A DNA stretch of 36,333 bases from Alphaproteobacteria bacterium (lineage in GTDB: Bacteria > Pseudomonadota > Alphaproteobacteria > ATCC43930 > CGMCC-115725), in assembly GCA_019238055.1 (NCBI GenBank), contig JAFAOB010000184.1:1-36333 (forward strand), written 5' to 3'. This document shows, piece after piece, positions 7,529 to 15,394 of this stretch. Position numbers and translations under genes: made by a program. The number at the start of each line of letters is the position of its first letter. Positions within the stretch are counted from its first letter, which is position 1. The notes under the pieces were generated by a model, which worked only from the letters and a program-made list of their open reading frames with translations, had not been told where the DNA came from and made no database searches.

Positions 7529-8137
7529 GTGGACATGACCCTTTTCGCCGCCGCCGTAGTGTTTATAGCTGTCCTGCTCATCCTCTATCGCAAGAACCAG
7601 CAGCTACAACGGCAATTTGCTGCCAAACAGGCACCGGGCCCGCGCAAGGGCGCCGAAGAACAGCGGGACGAGCGCCTATCGCAGCAGCTTGAAGCGGTGA
7701 TGCGGGAAACCGTCAAATTCTCCGCTAGCCGGGTTATGGGGCGGGGCGAATACGAGGTATTCCGCGCCGCCTTGAACTTCACCCGGCAATCGTTTCCGGC
7801 AGGTCCTTACCCGTTTTATGTGTTCCCGCAAGTAAGCCTCGGACAGATCATCCGAACAACAGCGCGCTTGGATTGGCAGGCGGATCAGGCGCACCGGGCG
7901 ATCAACAGCAAGCGTTGTGACCTGTTGATTGCCGACCGGCACGGCAACCCGGTGGCGGTTCTCGAATACCAAGGGAGCGGGCATGACATCGGCGGTACGG
8001 CCGAGCGGCGCGACCGGATCAAGCGGATTGCCCTCGAAAGAGCAGGGGTGCGGTATGTCGAAATCAGGAACGGTGCGACACCGGCCGAGATACAGCAGAC
8101 CATCCGGACCGTGTTGACGAGAACCTCTGCCGCATAG
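7529..8137 (+). CDS. Membrane-anchored DUF2726 protein
   Basis: A protein of about 202 residues. One N-terminal membrane helix (TLFAAAVVFIAVLLILY) is followed by a charged, Gln-rich linker and a C-terminal DUF2726 domain (PF10881). The domain contains RVMGRGEYEVFRA, YPFYVFPQVSLGQII and the core KRCDLLIADRHGNPVAVLEY followed by QGSGH, then RDRIKRIALERAGVRYVEI. The order D(131)...E-x-Q(146-148)...K resembles the PD-(D/E)xK nuclease fold, with Gln in place of the final Lys as in some very-short-patch-like families. Nuclease activity is an inference. GTG at 7529 has GGAG about seven bases upstream; ATG at 7535 is the alternative. It lies beside a decayed recombinase, so it may belong to an accessory segment. 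Confidence 0.75.
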   Translation: MDMTLFAAAVVFIAVLLILYRKNQQLQRQFAAKQAPGPRKGAEEQRDERLSQQLEAVMRETVKFSASRVMGRGEYEVFRAALNFTRQSFPAGPYPFYVFPQVSLGQIIRTTARLDWQADQAHRAINSKRCDLLIADRHGNPVAVLEYQGSGHDIGGTAERRDRIKRIALERAGVRYVEIRNGATPAEIQQTIRTVLTRTSAA

Positions 8138-8171
8138 GACGCCGGTCGAAATATGCGGGAGGCCGTGCTGC

Positions 8172-8392
8172 ACACGCCCCGACCGGCGCGAGCTTCTCAA
8201 ATTGCTCGACGATCTCGCTTCTCGGCGACCTCGTGACGGTGATGCGCATTGACCGTCTCGCGAGCAGTACCTTCGATCTATTCGGCATCGTCAAGCGCAT
8301 CATGGACGCCAAGGCGCAACTTTCGGTCACTGGCGGAGCCGCGCGCCGATACCGGCGCCAGCACCGAGCGCCTGCTCCGGCGTCTCGGCCTC
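8172..8392 (+). pseudogene. Decayed serine recombinase (resolvase) fragment
   Basis: Pieces of the resolvase catalytic domain are readable in three frames. RRELLKLLDDLA runs to about 8219. DLVTVMRIDRLASSTFDLFG continues with IVKRIMDAKAQ in a second frame to about 8324. FRSLAEPRADTGASTERLL is in a third frame to about 8380. Intact proteins join these as DDLA-x-GDLVTV-x-RIDRLARST and AQFRSLAEP-x-ADT. The N-terminal part with the catalytic serine and the C-terminal DNA-binding part are not visible. With two frameshifts and both ends missing, it is not functional. It marks this gene-poor stretch as a former mobile-element or integrative-element scar. Confidence 0.8.
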
Positions 8393-8688
8393 GAAGTTGC
8401 GGAAAGCGCAATCGGTAGCGGTGAAGAATTGGGCCTGCAGGTCCTTGTCGTGGCGTGATCCTCCGGTTGCTGGTTATTGGTTACTCGATCCTTGAAGATG
8501 GGAAAGGGGCGATCATGCGGAATTTTTGGGTTAGTGCGGGAGACAACTGGGCATGCAACAGGCTCAGCAGGCGAGAACTGTCCGAGAGACTACGTCCTAT
8601 CTTGGGACTGAACCGCACCAGTTGAAAACTACGTGTGACGTCCTAATTCAAAAAAGAGCATAGCTCTCTTAATTTAGGAGGGGAAACA
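8393..8688. other. Intergenic stretch before the small orphan gene
   Basis: No gene is supported. A short hairpin with arms AGAGC and GCTCT and a 3-base loop lies just before the ribosome binding site of the next gene (about 8656-8668). The area from 8460 onward, AT-richer than its surroundings, probably contains that gene's promoter. Confidence 0.35.
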
Positions 8689-8946
8689 ATGGCTTATGTC
8701 GCCTATGACCACGCGTTGACGCCGGACAAGGACAGGGTCGTACCAGTAAAACAGTTCGCTCCGACGTTGGCAAAGGCTCTGGCTGCTGCTGATGCCGTTA
8801 TCGCTCAGGGTGGCTTTTTTAACCTGCGCATTGAGGCGGAGGACGGCCACATTCTTTTTAGCGAAGCCGAACTACGCGCCCGTTCCCAGGCGCATACGCC
8901 TTCATGGCATGCAATGCCGCTTGCGGCCGCAGCGGCGCCGGCATAA
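8689..8946 (+). CDS. Small uncharacterised protein (85 aa)
   Basis: I do not recognise this protein. The case for a real gene is an excellent ribosome binding site (AGGAGGGG at 8676-8683, five bases before the ATG) and a balanced composition in the first 65 residues. These predict a helix (FAPTLAKALAAADAVIAQGG) followed by strands (FNLRIEAEDGHILFSEAEL). The C-terminus is Ala/Pro-rich and probably disordered. There is no signal peptide or membrane helix, so it should be cytoplasmic. It stands alone between a recombinase scar and a long empty stretch, so its context gives no function. Confidence 0.6.
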   Translation: MAYVAYDHALTPDKDRVVPVKQFAPTLAKALAAADAVIAQGGFFNLRIEAEDGHILFSEAELRARSQAHTPSWHAMPLAAAAAPA

Positions 8947-9757
8947 TCAGCCGGCATGATGAAACAGGGCAGGGGCGGGATGCACGATGCGTGATCGGAC
9001 GCGTGCGTGTTCGAACCGCCGAACCGCAGCAGAAGCCGCGGTTAGCCCGCCCGCCCGTGAACAGTGCCGTCACGGTCCGGCGGCTCCGGCCCGGTTGACC
9101 GCTCTTGAAATTCGGGGTTCGGGCTGGCGCGCGCCGCCAGCCCTGGATCTCGAAATAACTTTTCACCCTCGAAACGCACGGCCTTCATCGCTCGACTTCT
9201 ACACGAGCGCGCGCCCGCGCGGCATGTGAAACATCTTGGCAAGCGGAATCCGGTTTTATTGCCACCAAGATCACCTGTTCAAATGGCGTTACTGTTTAAC
9301 GGGTCAGTGTGATTGGTGAAGAGATGACAGCCAATTCCGGCAATCCGTCCCCTCACCCACGCCAAATCCGCGCCCACAATTACCGGCTCCGCGCGCAAGT
9401 CATGCGATACTGTTTTGGCGCGGTCCCGCAGGCCTTCGACAGCCCTCCCATCATCTGCGACTGTGACGGCGGCTGCCGGTCGGTATCGAGGCGGATTTCG
9501 CGAACCAAGATTACCGATCCCAGCCGACCGGGAGACTCGCAGATCGGCTGCGAGGCCATTCTACCTCGGAAAAGACAAAGTTCGAGGAAGATAAATTTCG
9601 TAAGTTGGATTTATCTTTAATTGGATTCGACATGGCTTATTTGGCCTTGTCATTCCGTGCCGGGCGGCTATTACGTGTCTCTACTGGACTTTCCATATCC
9701 CTTACCGTAATTCCCGGTTCTACAAAAATACTCGGAATGCGCGGCACGGCGTTTCCG
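8947..9757. other. Gene-free stretch of about 810 bases
   Basis: No reading frame here has a recognisable domain; the longest plus-strand frame (9309-9620) is Arg/Ser/Pro-rich and looks like chance coding. A perfect 9-bp dyad lies at 9588-9617. The inverted segments ATCTTGG (about 9232) and CCAAGAT (about 9265) could form a second hairpin. The right part is the 3' flank of metH, but I see no clear rho-independent terminator for it. Confidence 0.4.
9588..9617. repeat. Perfect 9-bp inverted repeat
   Basis: AAGATAAAT at 9588-9596 is the exact reverse complement of ATTTATCTT at 9609-9617, with a 12-base spacer. The arms are far more AT-rich than the flanks. No T-run follows on either strand, so it is not a standard terminator. 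It could be a protein-binding site or the end of a lost element. Confidence 0.5.
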
Positions 9758-12700
9758 TCAGATCGTGAAGTATTTGGCCTGGGGATGGTGGACGACGATC
9801 GCCGAAGTCGACTGCTCGGGGTCGAGCTGGTCCTCCTCGGACAGGCCGACCCCGATCTCATCGGCGCGCAGCAATTCAAGCAATTGCCGCTGATCGGCGA
9901 GGTTGGGGCAGGCGGGATAGCCGAACGAATAGCGGCTGCCACGATAGCCTTGCGCCAGCATCGCCTCCGGGTCGCGCGCCTCCTCGGCGGCAAAGCCCAA
10001 CTCGCCGCGGATACGCCGGTGCAGATATTCAGCCAGGGCCTCGGCCATCTCGACCGACAGCCCGTGCAGATAAAGGTAATCCTGATAGCGGTCCTGGGCG
10101 AACCACTCGCGCGCGGTATCGGACGCGCGCCGGCCCATCGTCACGACCTGCAACCCGATGACATCGTGCTCGCCGGCATCGACGTCGCGGAAGAAATCGG
10201 CAATGCACAGCCCGCCCTCCCTGTCCTGCCGCGGGAATGAAAAGCGGGCGATCTCGCGCCGCCGGTCCGGGGCGAACAGGATCACATCGTTGCCTTGCGC
10301 CGCGCACGGCCAATAGCCATAGGCGGCCTGCGGCACCAGGATCTGCTCACGAATTGTGATTTCGAGCATCCGCGCCAAGACAGGACGCAGCTCGTCTTTG
10401 GCCCATTCGCGATACTCGTCCAATGACTTGCCATCCTTGCGATAGCCCCATTGGAACTGGTAGAGCATGCGCTCATTCAAGTATGGGACGACCGCTTTTG
10501 GCGACAAGCGAGTGATCGTTCGCGGGCCCCAGAACGGCGGCTGCGGCACCGGCACGGCGCGGGTCAACTCGGCGCGGCGCAGGCGGATCGCCTCGAGATC
10601 AACCGGGCGCAACGGCCGCGCATCGGCGGCGCGGCCGAGCTTGCGCGACGGCTTGACCGACCGGGCCTCGTTGCGGATGCGGATTTCAGCGAGATGAGCA
10701 TCGAATTCGCGATTGACGATTTTGTCCATCAAAGCGAGCCCGGCAAACGCATCGCGCGCATAGGCGACCCGCCCCGAGGCATAGGCCTTGACACAATCCT
10801 CCTCGACATAGCGCCGGGTCAGGGCCGCACCACCGAGCATGACCGGCAGATCGAGCCCTTGCCGGCTCATTTCCTCGAGGTTCTCGCGCATCACCACAGT
10901 TGATTTGACCAGCAGGCCCGACATGCCGACGGCATTGGCATGGTGCAGCGCTGCGGCCTCGAGGATGGCCCCGATCGGCTGCTTGATGCCGAGATTGATG
11001 ACCCGATACCCGTTGTTGGTCAGGATGATGTCGACAAGATTCTTGCCGATGTCGTGCACATCGCCGCGTACCGTCGCCAACACGACGGTCCCTTTTTCCT
11101 GGCCTTCAACCCGTTCCATATGCGGCTCAAGAAAGCGCACCGCCGTTTTCATCGTCTCGGCCGATTGCAGCACAAACGGCAGCTGCATCTTGCCGGCGCC
11201 GAACAATTCGCCGACGGTCTTCATGCCGGCGAGGAGGATGTCGTTGATGATGTCGAGCGGCTTCCAGCGCTGCATTGCCATATCGAGATCGGCTTCGAGA
11301 CCCTGCCGGTCGCCGTCAACGATACGCTGGGCGAGCCGCTCTTCGAGCGTTTCGGGGCGGGTCTTTTTTTCGACCGCCGCGGCGGTACGGTCTTGGAACA
11401 AGGCAATAAAGGCCTGCAGCGGGTCGTAGCCATTGCGACGGCGGTCGAAGATCAAATCTTCGGCGACTTTCGCCTCCTCCGGGGCAATCCGGTGCAGAGG
11501 GACGATCCGCGAGAAATGCACGATCGCGCCGGTCAGCCCGCGGCGCAACGCATGATCGAGAAAGACCGAGTTAAGGGTCTGCCGCGCCGACGGGTTAAGC
11601 CCGAACGAGATGTTGGAAAGCCCGAGAATGATCTGGCACTCGGGCATCGCCCGCGCGATCTGTTCGATCGCCTCCAGAGTATTGAGGCCCAACCGGCGGT
11701 CGTCCTCATTGCCGGTGCAGATCGTAAAAGTCAGTGGGTCGAACAGCAGATCCGACGGCGGCAGACCATATTTGCGGCAGGCGAAATCGTAGAGCCGGCG
11801 GGCGATCGCGACCTTGTGTTCAACCTCCTTTGCCATGCCGGTCTCGTCGATCGTCAACGCGATGACCGCCGCGCCAAAGCGGCGCGCGAGCTCCAGGCGC
11901 CTGGCAGCGGCATCCTCGCCATCTTCGAAATTGATCGAATTGATGATCGGCTTGCCGCCGTAGAGCTTTAGTGCGGCTTCGAGCACCGGGTATTCGGTCG
12001 AATCGATGACGAGCGGCGCATTGACCGCGCCACGCATCCGGCTGACCGCCTCGCTCATATCGGCGACTTCGTCACGGCCGACAAAAGCGGTACACAAATC
12101 GAGCGTATGCGAGCCTTCCTTGACCTGCTCGCGCGCCATCTCGACGCAACCGTCCCAGTCGCCCGCCTCCTGCAACTGGCGGAATTTGCGTGATCCGTTG
12201 GCGTTGCAGCGCTCGCCGATCGATAGCCAAGCGTTTTCCTGTCGCAGCGGCACCTGGCCATAGAGCGAGGCGAGGGCCGGGATCCACACCGGGCGGCGTT
12301 GGCGCGACGGCGGTCGTGACCGGTCGCGCCCGAGGCGGCGCAGCATCGCGTCGAGTGCGGCAATATGCGAGGCATCGGTGCCGCAACAGCCGCCGATCAT
12401 ATTGATGCCGTCCTCGACGACAAAGCGTTCGAGCCAATCTGCCAGTTCGGCGGCGCCGAGCGGGTATCGCGCCTCGCCGGCGACGAGCTCGGGAAGACCG
12501 GCATTGGGCTGCACCGAGATCAGACCGGGCCAGTTCTCGCCGAGCCATTTGACATGCTCGGCCATTTCACGCGGCCCGGTGGCGCAGTTGAGACCGATCA
12601 TCGGCACATCCAGCGCCTCGATGACTGTTGCGGCGGCGGCGATGTCGGCGCCGACGAGCAGACTGCCGGTGGTTTCGACCGTAACCTGAACCAAGATCGG

Positions 12701-13252
12701 CGTATCCTTGCTGGCATCCGCGCGCGCCCGTTTGGCGCCGTTGACCGCCGCCTTGATCTGCAGCGGATCCTGGCAGGTCTCGATGATGATTGCATCGACC
12801 TCGCCGGCGATCAGCCCGGCGCACTGGACCGTCAGAGCGTCCTCAAGCTCCTGGTAAGCGACATGGCCGAGCGAGGGTAATCGGGTTCCGGGACCGACCG
12901 ATCCCAGTACGAACCGCGTGCGACCATCATGCCTGAATTCGGCAATCGCCTCGCGAGCGATCTCGGCGGACAGTCGATTTAACGCAAAGGCTTTGTCGGC
13001 AAGGCCGAATTCGCCCAATGTGATCGGCGATCCGCCAAAGCTGTTGGTCTGGATCGCGTCACAGCCGGCCGCGAGATAGCCGCGGTGGATTTCGCGGATC
13101 AGATCGGGCCGACTTTCGCACACGATCTCGGTGCAATTCTCGTTCCCGAGAAAATCGCGCTCAATGTCAAGATTGCGGGCCTGAACCTGGGTTCCCATCG
13201 CGCCGTCGCAGAGCACGACGCAATCGGTGAGATAATCGAGAAAATGGGTCAT
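9758..13252 (-). CDS. metH: Cobalamin-dependent methionine synthase
   Basis: A complete 1164-residue MetH, which transfers the methyl group of 5-methyl-tetrahydrofolate to homocysteine through methylcobalamin. All four modules are present in order. The homocysteine domain (1-310) has the zinc ligands C223 (GLNCATGP) and C289/C290 (GGCCGTD). The folate domain (about 340-600) begins with LSIGERCNANGS. The cobalamin domain (about 630-850) has DVHDIGKN, with H733 as the lower cobalt ligand. The C-terminal activation domain has RGSRYSFGYPACP at 1104-1116, which binds S-adenosylmethionine for reductive reactivation. The length is slightly below the 1227 residues of E. coli. It is the last gene of the ArsR-methyltransferase/metF/metH operon, 37 bases after metF. 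Confidence 0.97.
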   Translation of the reverse strand: MTHFLDYLTDCVVLCDGAMGTQVQARNLDIERDFLGNENCTEIVCESRPDLIREIHRGYLAAGCDAIQTNSFGGSPITLGEFGLADKAFALNRLSAEIAREAIAEFRHDGRTRFVLGSVGPGTRLPSLGHVAYQELEDALTVQCAGLIAGEVDAIIIETCQDPLQIKAAVNGAKRARADASKDTPILVQVTVETTGSLLVGADIAAAATVIEALDVPMIGLNCATGPREMAEHVKWLGENWPGLISVQPNAGLPELVAGEARYPLGAAELADWLERFVVEDGINMIGGCCGTDASHIAALDAMLRRLGRDRSRPPSRQRRPVWIPALASLYGQVPLRQENAWLSIGERCNANGSRKFRQLQEAGDWDGCVEMAREQVKEGSHTLDLCTAFVGRDEVADMSEAVSRMRGAVNAPLVIDSTEYPVLEAALKLYGGKPIINSINFEDGEDAAARRLELARRFGAAVIALTIDETGMAKEVEHKVAIARRLYDFACRKYGLPPSDLLFDPLTFTICTGNEDDRRLGLNTLEAIEQIARAMPECQIILGLSNISFGLNPSARQTLNSVFLDHALRRGLTGAIVHFSRIVPLHRIAPEEAKVAEDLIFDRRRNGYDPLQAFIALFQDRTAAAVEKKTRPETLEERLAQRIVDGDRQGLEADLDMAMQRWKPLDIINDILLAGMKTVGELFGAGKMQLPFVLQSAETMKTAVRFLEPHMERVEGQEKGTVVLATVRGDVHDIGKNLVDIILTNNGYRVINLGIKQPIGAILEAAALHHANAVGMSGLLVKSTVVMRENLEEMSRQGLDLPVMLGGAALTRRYVEEDCVKAYASGRVAYARDAFAGLALMDKIVNREFDAHLAEIRIRNEARSVKPSRKLGRAADARPLRPVDLEAIRLRRAELTRAVPVPQPPFWGPRTITRLSPKAVVPYLNERMLYQFQWGYRKDGKSLDEYREWAKDELRPVLARMLEITIREQILVPQAAYGYWPCAAQGNDVILFAPDRRREIARFSFPRQDREGGLCIADFFRDVDAGEHDVIGLQVVTMGRRASDTAREWFAQDRYQDYLYLHGLSVEMAEALAEYLHRRIRGELGFAAEEARDPEAMLAQGYRGSRYSFGYPACPNLADQRQLLELLRADEIGVGLSEEDQLDPEQSTSAIVVHHPQAKYFTI

Positions 13253-13289
13253 CCGACGAGGGGCTCGCGATCGATCAACGCAGCGATAG

Positions 13290-14228
13290 TCAGGCAGCCG
13301 CGGCGGCCGGCTTTTTCGCGCGCACGCCCAAAAGGTGGCAGATGGCGACGATCAGATCGGCCCGGTTGAGTGTATAAAAATGAAACTCGTGCACACCCTC
13401 GGCATGAAGTCGCCGGCATTGCTCAGCGGCAATTGATGCGGCAACGAGCCGGCGCGTGTCGGGATCGTCGTCCAATCCGGCGAAATGCGTTTCCATCCAG
13501 GCTGGGATCGAGGTGCCGCAACTGGCGCTGAATTTCTTCACTTGAGCATAGTTCGTGACCGGCAGGATACCCGGCACAATCGGCACGGTAACGCCGCGAG
13601 CAGCGGCTCGGTCACGAAAGCGGAGATAGAGCTCGACATCAAAAAAATATTGGGTGATCGCCCGGCTTGCCCCGCCATCGAGCTTTCGCTTCAAATTGTC
13701 GAGATCGTGCTCAGTGCTGGCAGCTTCGGGATGGGTCTCGGGATAGGCGGCAACACTGATTTCAAAATCGGCGATCTTTTTGAGACCTGCAACCAAATCG
13801 GCGGCGTAGGCATAGCCATCGGGATGGGGTGTATAAGGTCGCACCTCAGCCGGTGGATCACCGCGCAGCGCGACGATGTGGCGGATTCCGGCCTCCCAGT
13901 AGTCCTGGGCGACGGCGTCGATCTCAGTCCGACTGGCGGCAACACACGTCAGATGCGCAGCTGGTTCGAGATCGGTTTCGCGGCGGATGCGGCGGACCGT
14001 TGCATGTGTGCGCTCGCGAGTGGACCCGCCAGCGCCATAAGTGACCGAGACGAAACGTGGGGCCAGCGGCTCGAGGCGCTTGACGACCTCCCACAGCCGC
14101 GCCTCCATTTCGGCCGTCTTGGGCGGGAAAAATTCAAAAGAGACGCGGGGTGGCCCCGCATCGAAATCGATTACCGGATCGGCGGCAAGGCGACCGCGCG
14201 ATTGGAATGAAGTTGAAATTTCGCTCAT
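13290..14228 (-). CDS. metF: 5,10-methylenetetrahydrofolate reductase
   Basis: A 312-residue flavoenzyme that reduces methylene-tetrahydrofolate to methyl-tetrahydrofolate, the methyl donor for the adjacent metH. It opens with RVSFEFFPPKT, whose E32 matches the catalytic E28 of E. coli MetF. It continues with FVSVTYGAGGSTRERTHATV, HLTCVAASRTEI, HIVALRGDPP (the FAD-binding R-G-D-P), ISVAAYPETHPEA and ITQYFFDVELYLRF, the usual order of family motifs. The C-terminus ends in HFYTLNRADL and a Lys/Ala tail. The start at 14228 shares one base with the stop of the upstream ArsR-methyltransferase gene (TGATG), so translation is probably coupled. A longer frame to 14399 is the shadow of that gene. Confidence 0.96.
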   Translation of the reverse strand: MSEISTSFQSRGRLAADPVIDFDAGPPRVSFEFFPPKTAEMEARLWEVVKRLEPLAPRFVSVTYGAGGSTRERTHATVRRIRRETDLEPAAHLTCVAASRTEIDAVAQDYWEAGIRHIVALRGDPPAEVRPYTPHPDGYAYAADLVAGLKKIADFEISVAAYPETHPEAASTEHDLDNLKRKLDGGASRAITQYFFDVELYLRFRDRAAARGVTVPIVPGILPVTNYAQVKKFSASCGTSIPAWMETHFAGLDDDPDTRRLVAASIAAEQCRRLHAEGVHEFHFYTLNRADLIVAICHLLGVRAKKPAAAAA

Positions 14229-15235
14229 CAGCGCAGTTGCCTTTCGAGAAGAGGGAGCGAAACATTCTCCGTCAGACCGCCAAGCGACTGTCCAATCCCA
14301 AGCGCCGATCCGCGGGCGGCGGTCCAGATCACGACGGTAAGCGGATCGCCGGGTAATGGATGTGGCAGGGCCGGATCGAGGCCGGCGGCGCGGCACCATT
14401 CGGCGATCTCACGGTCGGCAAAGCCAAGCCGGCGGTGGGCATGCTCTTCGCGCAAAAATTCGAGACTGTGAGGGGCGAAGTCGACCAGCACCAGCATACC
14501 GCGCGGCCGCAACACCCGGGCCGCCTCGACGATCACTGCCCCGGGGCGATCCGCGTAATGCAGAACCTGATGAATGACGACCGCGTCGAACGAACCGTCG
14601 GGCAAAGGCAATTGGTACATGTCGCCGAGCTGCACACGCGCATTTGCAAGGCCTGCTCGTTCGAGATTGACCCGCGCCAGAGCCAACATCTCACGCGATT
14701 GGTCGATCCCAAGCGCCTGGCCCACCTGCCCTGCCAGGATCTCGAGCATGCGGCCGGTTCCGGTGCCGATGTCGAGCAAGTCGTTCGGGCCGCCTTTGGT
14801 GATGATGTCGACAAGCGCCGTTTCGACCTCGCGCTCGTCGATGTAGAGTGAGCGAATGCGGTGCCATTGCGCGGCATTGGCCCGGAAATAATCGGCGGCG
14901 AGTTCGGCGCGCTGCCGTTTAATCGCCGCCAGCCGCTTGAGGTCGAGAGCCAAGGCCGGGTCGGCATCATCGCACGCCGCGATGAGCTGGCGCACAAGCC
15001 CGGCAACTGGCCCTGATCCGCTTAGCCGGTAAAACGCCCAGCTGCCCTCGCGCGAGCGGTCGAGCACGCCGGCATCGCAGAGCAGCTTCAGATGCCGCGA
15101 CACGCGCGGCTGGCTTTGACCGAGGATCTGCGTCAGCTCGCTGACCGTCAGCTCACCGCCTCGCGCGCACAATGCGACCAACCGCAGTCTCGTCGGCTCG
15201 GCGATCGCGCGCAGTGCTGCAAGCAGGTGCTCCAT
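14228..15235 (-). CDS. ArsR-family regulator fused to a SAM-dependent methyltransferase domain (SahR-like)
   Basis: A 335-residue two-domain protein. Residues 1-90 are an ArsR winged helix: EPTRLRLVALCARGGELTVS, then a recognition helix with QSQPRVSRHLKLLCDAGVLD. No cysteine pair of the metal-sensing type is seen. Residues about 110-310 are a class I methyltransferase with motif I DLLDIGTGTGRML (152-164), the acidic loop GIDQSREML and motif IV-like FDAVVIHQVLHY. Regulators of this build, such as SahR of other proteobacteria, sense S-adenosylhomocysteine and control methionine/SAM-cycle genes. The direct coupling to metF and metH fits that role, but ligand and repression are inferred here. Whether the methyltransferase fold is catalytic or only a sensor cannot be told. 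A dyad 31 bases upstream suggests autoregulation. Confidence 0.88.
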   Translation of the reverse strand: MEHLLAALRAIAEPTRLRLVALCARGGELTVSELTQILGQSQPRVSRHLKLLCDAGVLDRSREGSWAFYRLSGSGPVAGLVRQLIAACDDADPALALDLKRLAAIKRQRAELAADYFRANAAQWHRIRSLYIDEREVETALVDIITKGGPNDLLDIGTGTGRMLEILAGQVGQALGIDQSREMLALARVNLERAGLANARVQLGDMYQLPLPDGSFDAVVIHQVLHYADRPGAVIVEAARVLRPRGMLVLVDFAPHSLEFLREEHAHRRLGFADREIAEWCRAAGLDPALPHPLPGDPLTVVIWTAARGSALGIGQSLGGLTENVSLPLLERQLR

Positions 15236-15266
15236 CGGTGTTGCTTCTCACCTTTCCAGGGACCAA

Positions 15267-15288
15267 CATATGCGGATATCTTTATATG
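15267..15288. promoter_or_regulatory. Probable operator of the met operon (22-bp dyad)
   Basis: An interrupted palindrome: CATAT (15267-15271), spacer GCG, central GATATC (15275-15280), spacer TTT, and ATATG (15284-15288). Sixteen of the 22 positions are symmetric; only the two 3-base spacers are not. AT-rich dyads with ATAT half-sites are common for ArsR-family proteins. It lies 31 bases before the ATG of the ArsR-methyltransferase gene, and the minus-strand TATAAA inside it could overlap the -10 box. It is also about 105 bases before mlaA on the other strand. Confidence 0.6.
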
Positions 15289-15394
15289 CGCAACCGATTT
15301 TACCGGGATTATGAAGCCGAGTCCCCTAAAGCAGGCCTTGCCGAATGGGCGGATTTCCCGCATCTATTTCGCGTGGTAAGCAGAAGGGCGCTGT

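Noticed and set aside
8370-8459. Minus-strand peptide FFTATDCAFRNFEAETPEQAL
   Set aside because: It reads like a piece of a small plasmid or integrative-element protein, but it has no start, no continuation and lies antisense to the end of the resolvase remnant.
9000-9030. GTTCGAACC, a tRNA-like or palindromic element
   Set aside because: No acceptor, D or anticodon arms fit around it.
9309-9620. Plus-strand frame of 103 codons
   Set aside because: Ser/Arg/Pro-rich, no ribosome binding site, no domain; likely chance coding in GC-rich DNA.
9605-10240. Plus-strand frame of 211 codons at the end of metH
   Set aside because: Antisense shadow of the metH activation domain.
10940-11971. Plus-strand frame of 343 codons inside metH
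   Set aside because: Antisense shadow; metH motifs are complete on the other strand.
13485-14210. Plus-strand frame of 241 codons opposite metF
   Set aside because: Antisense shadow of metF, which has all family motifs.
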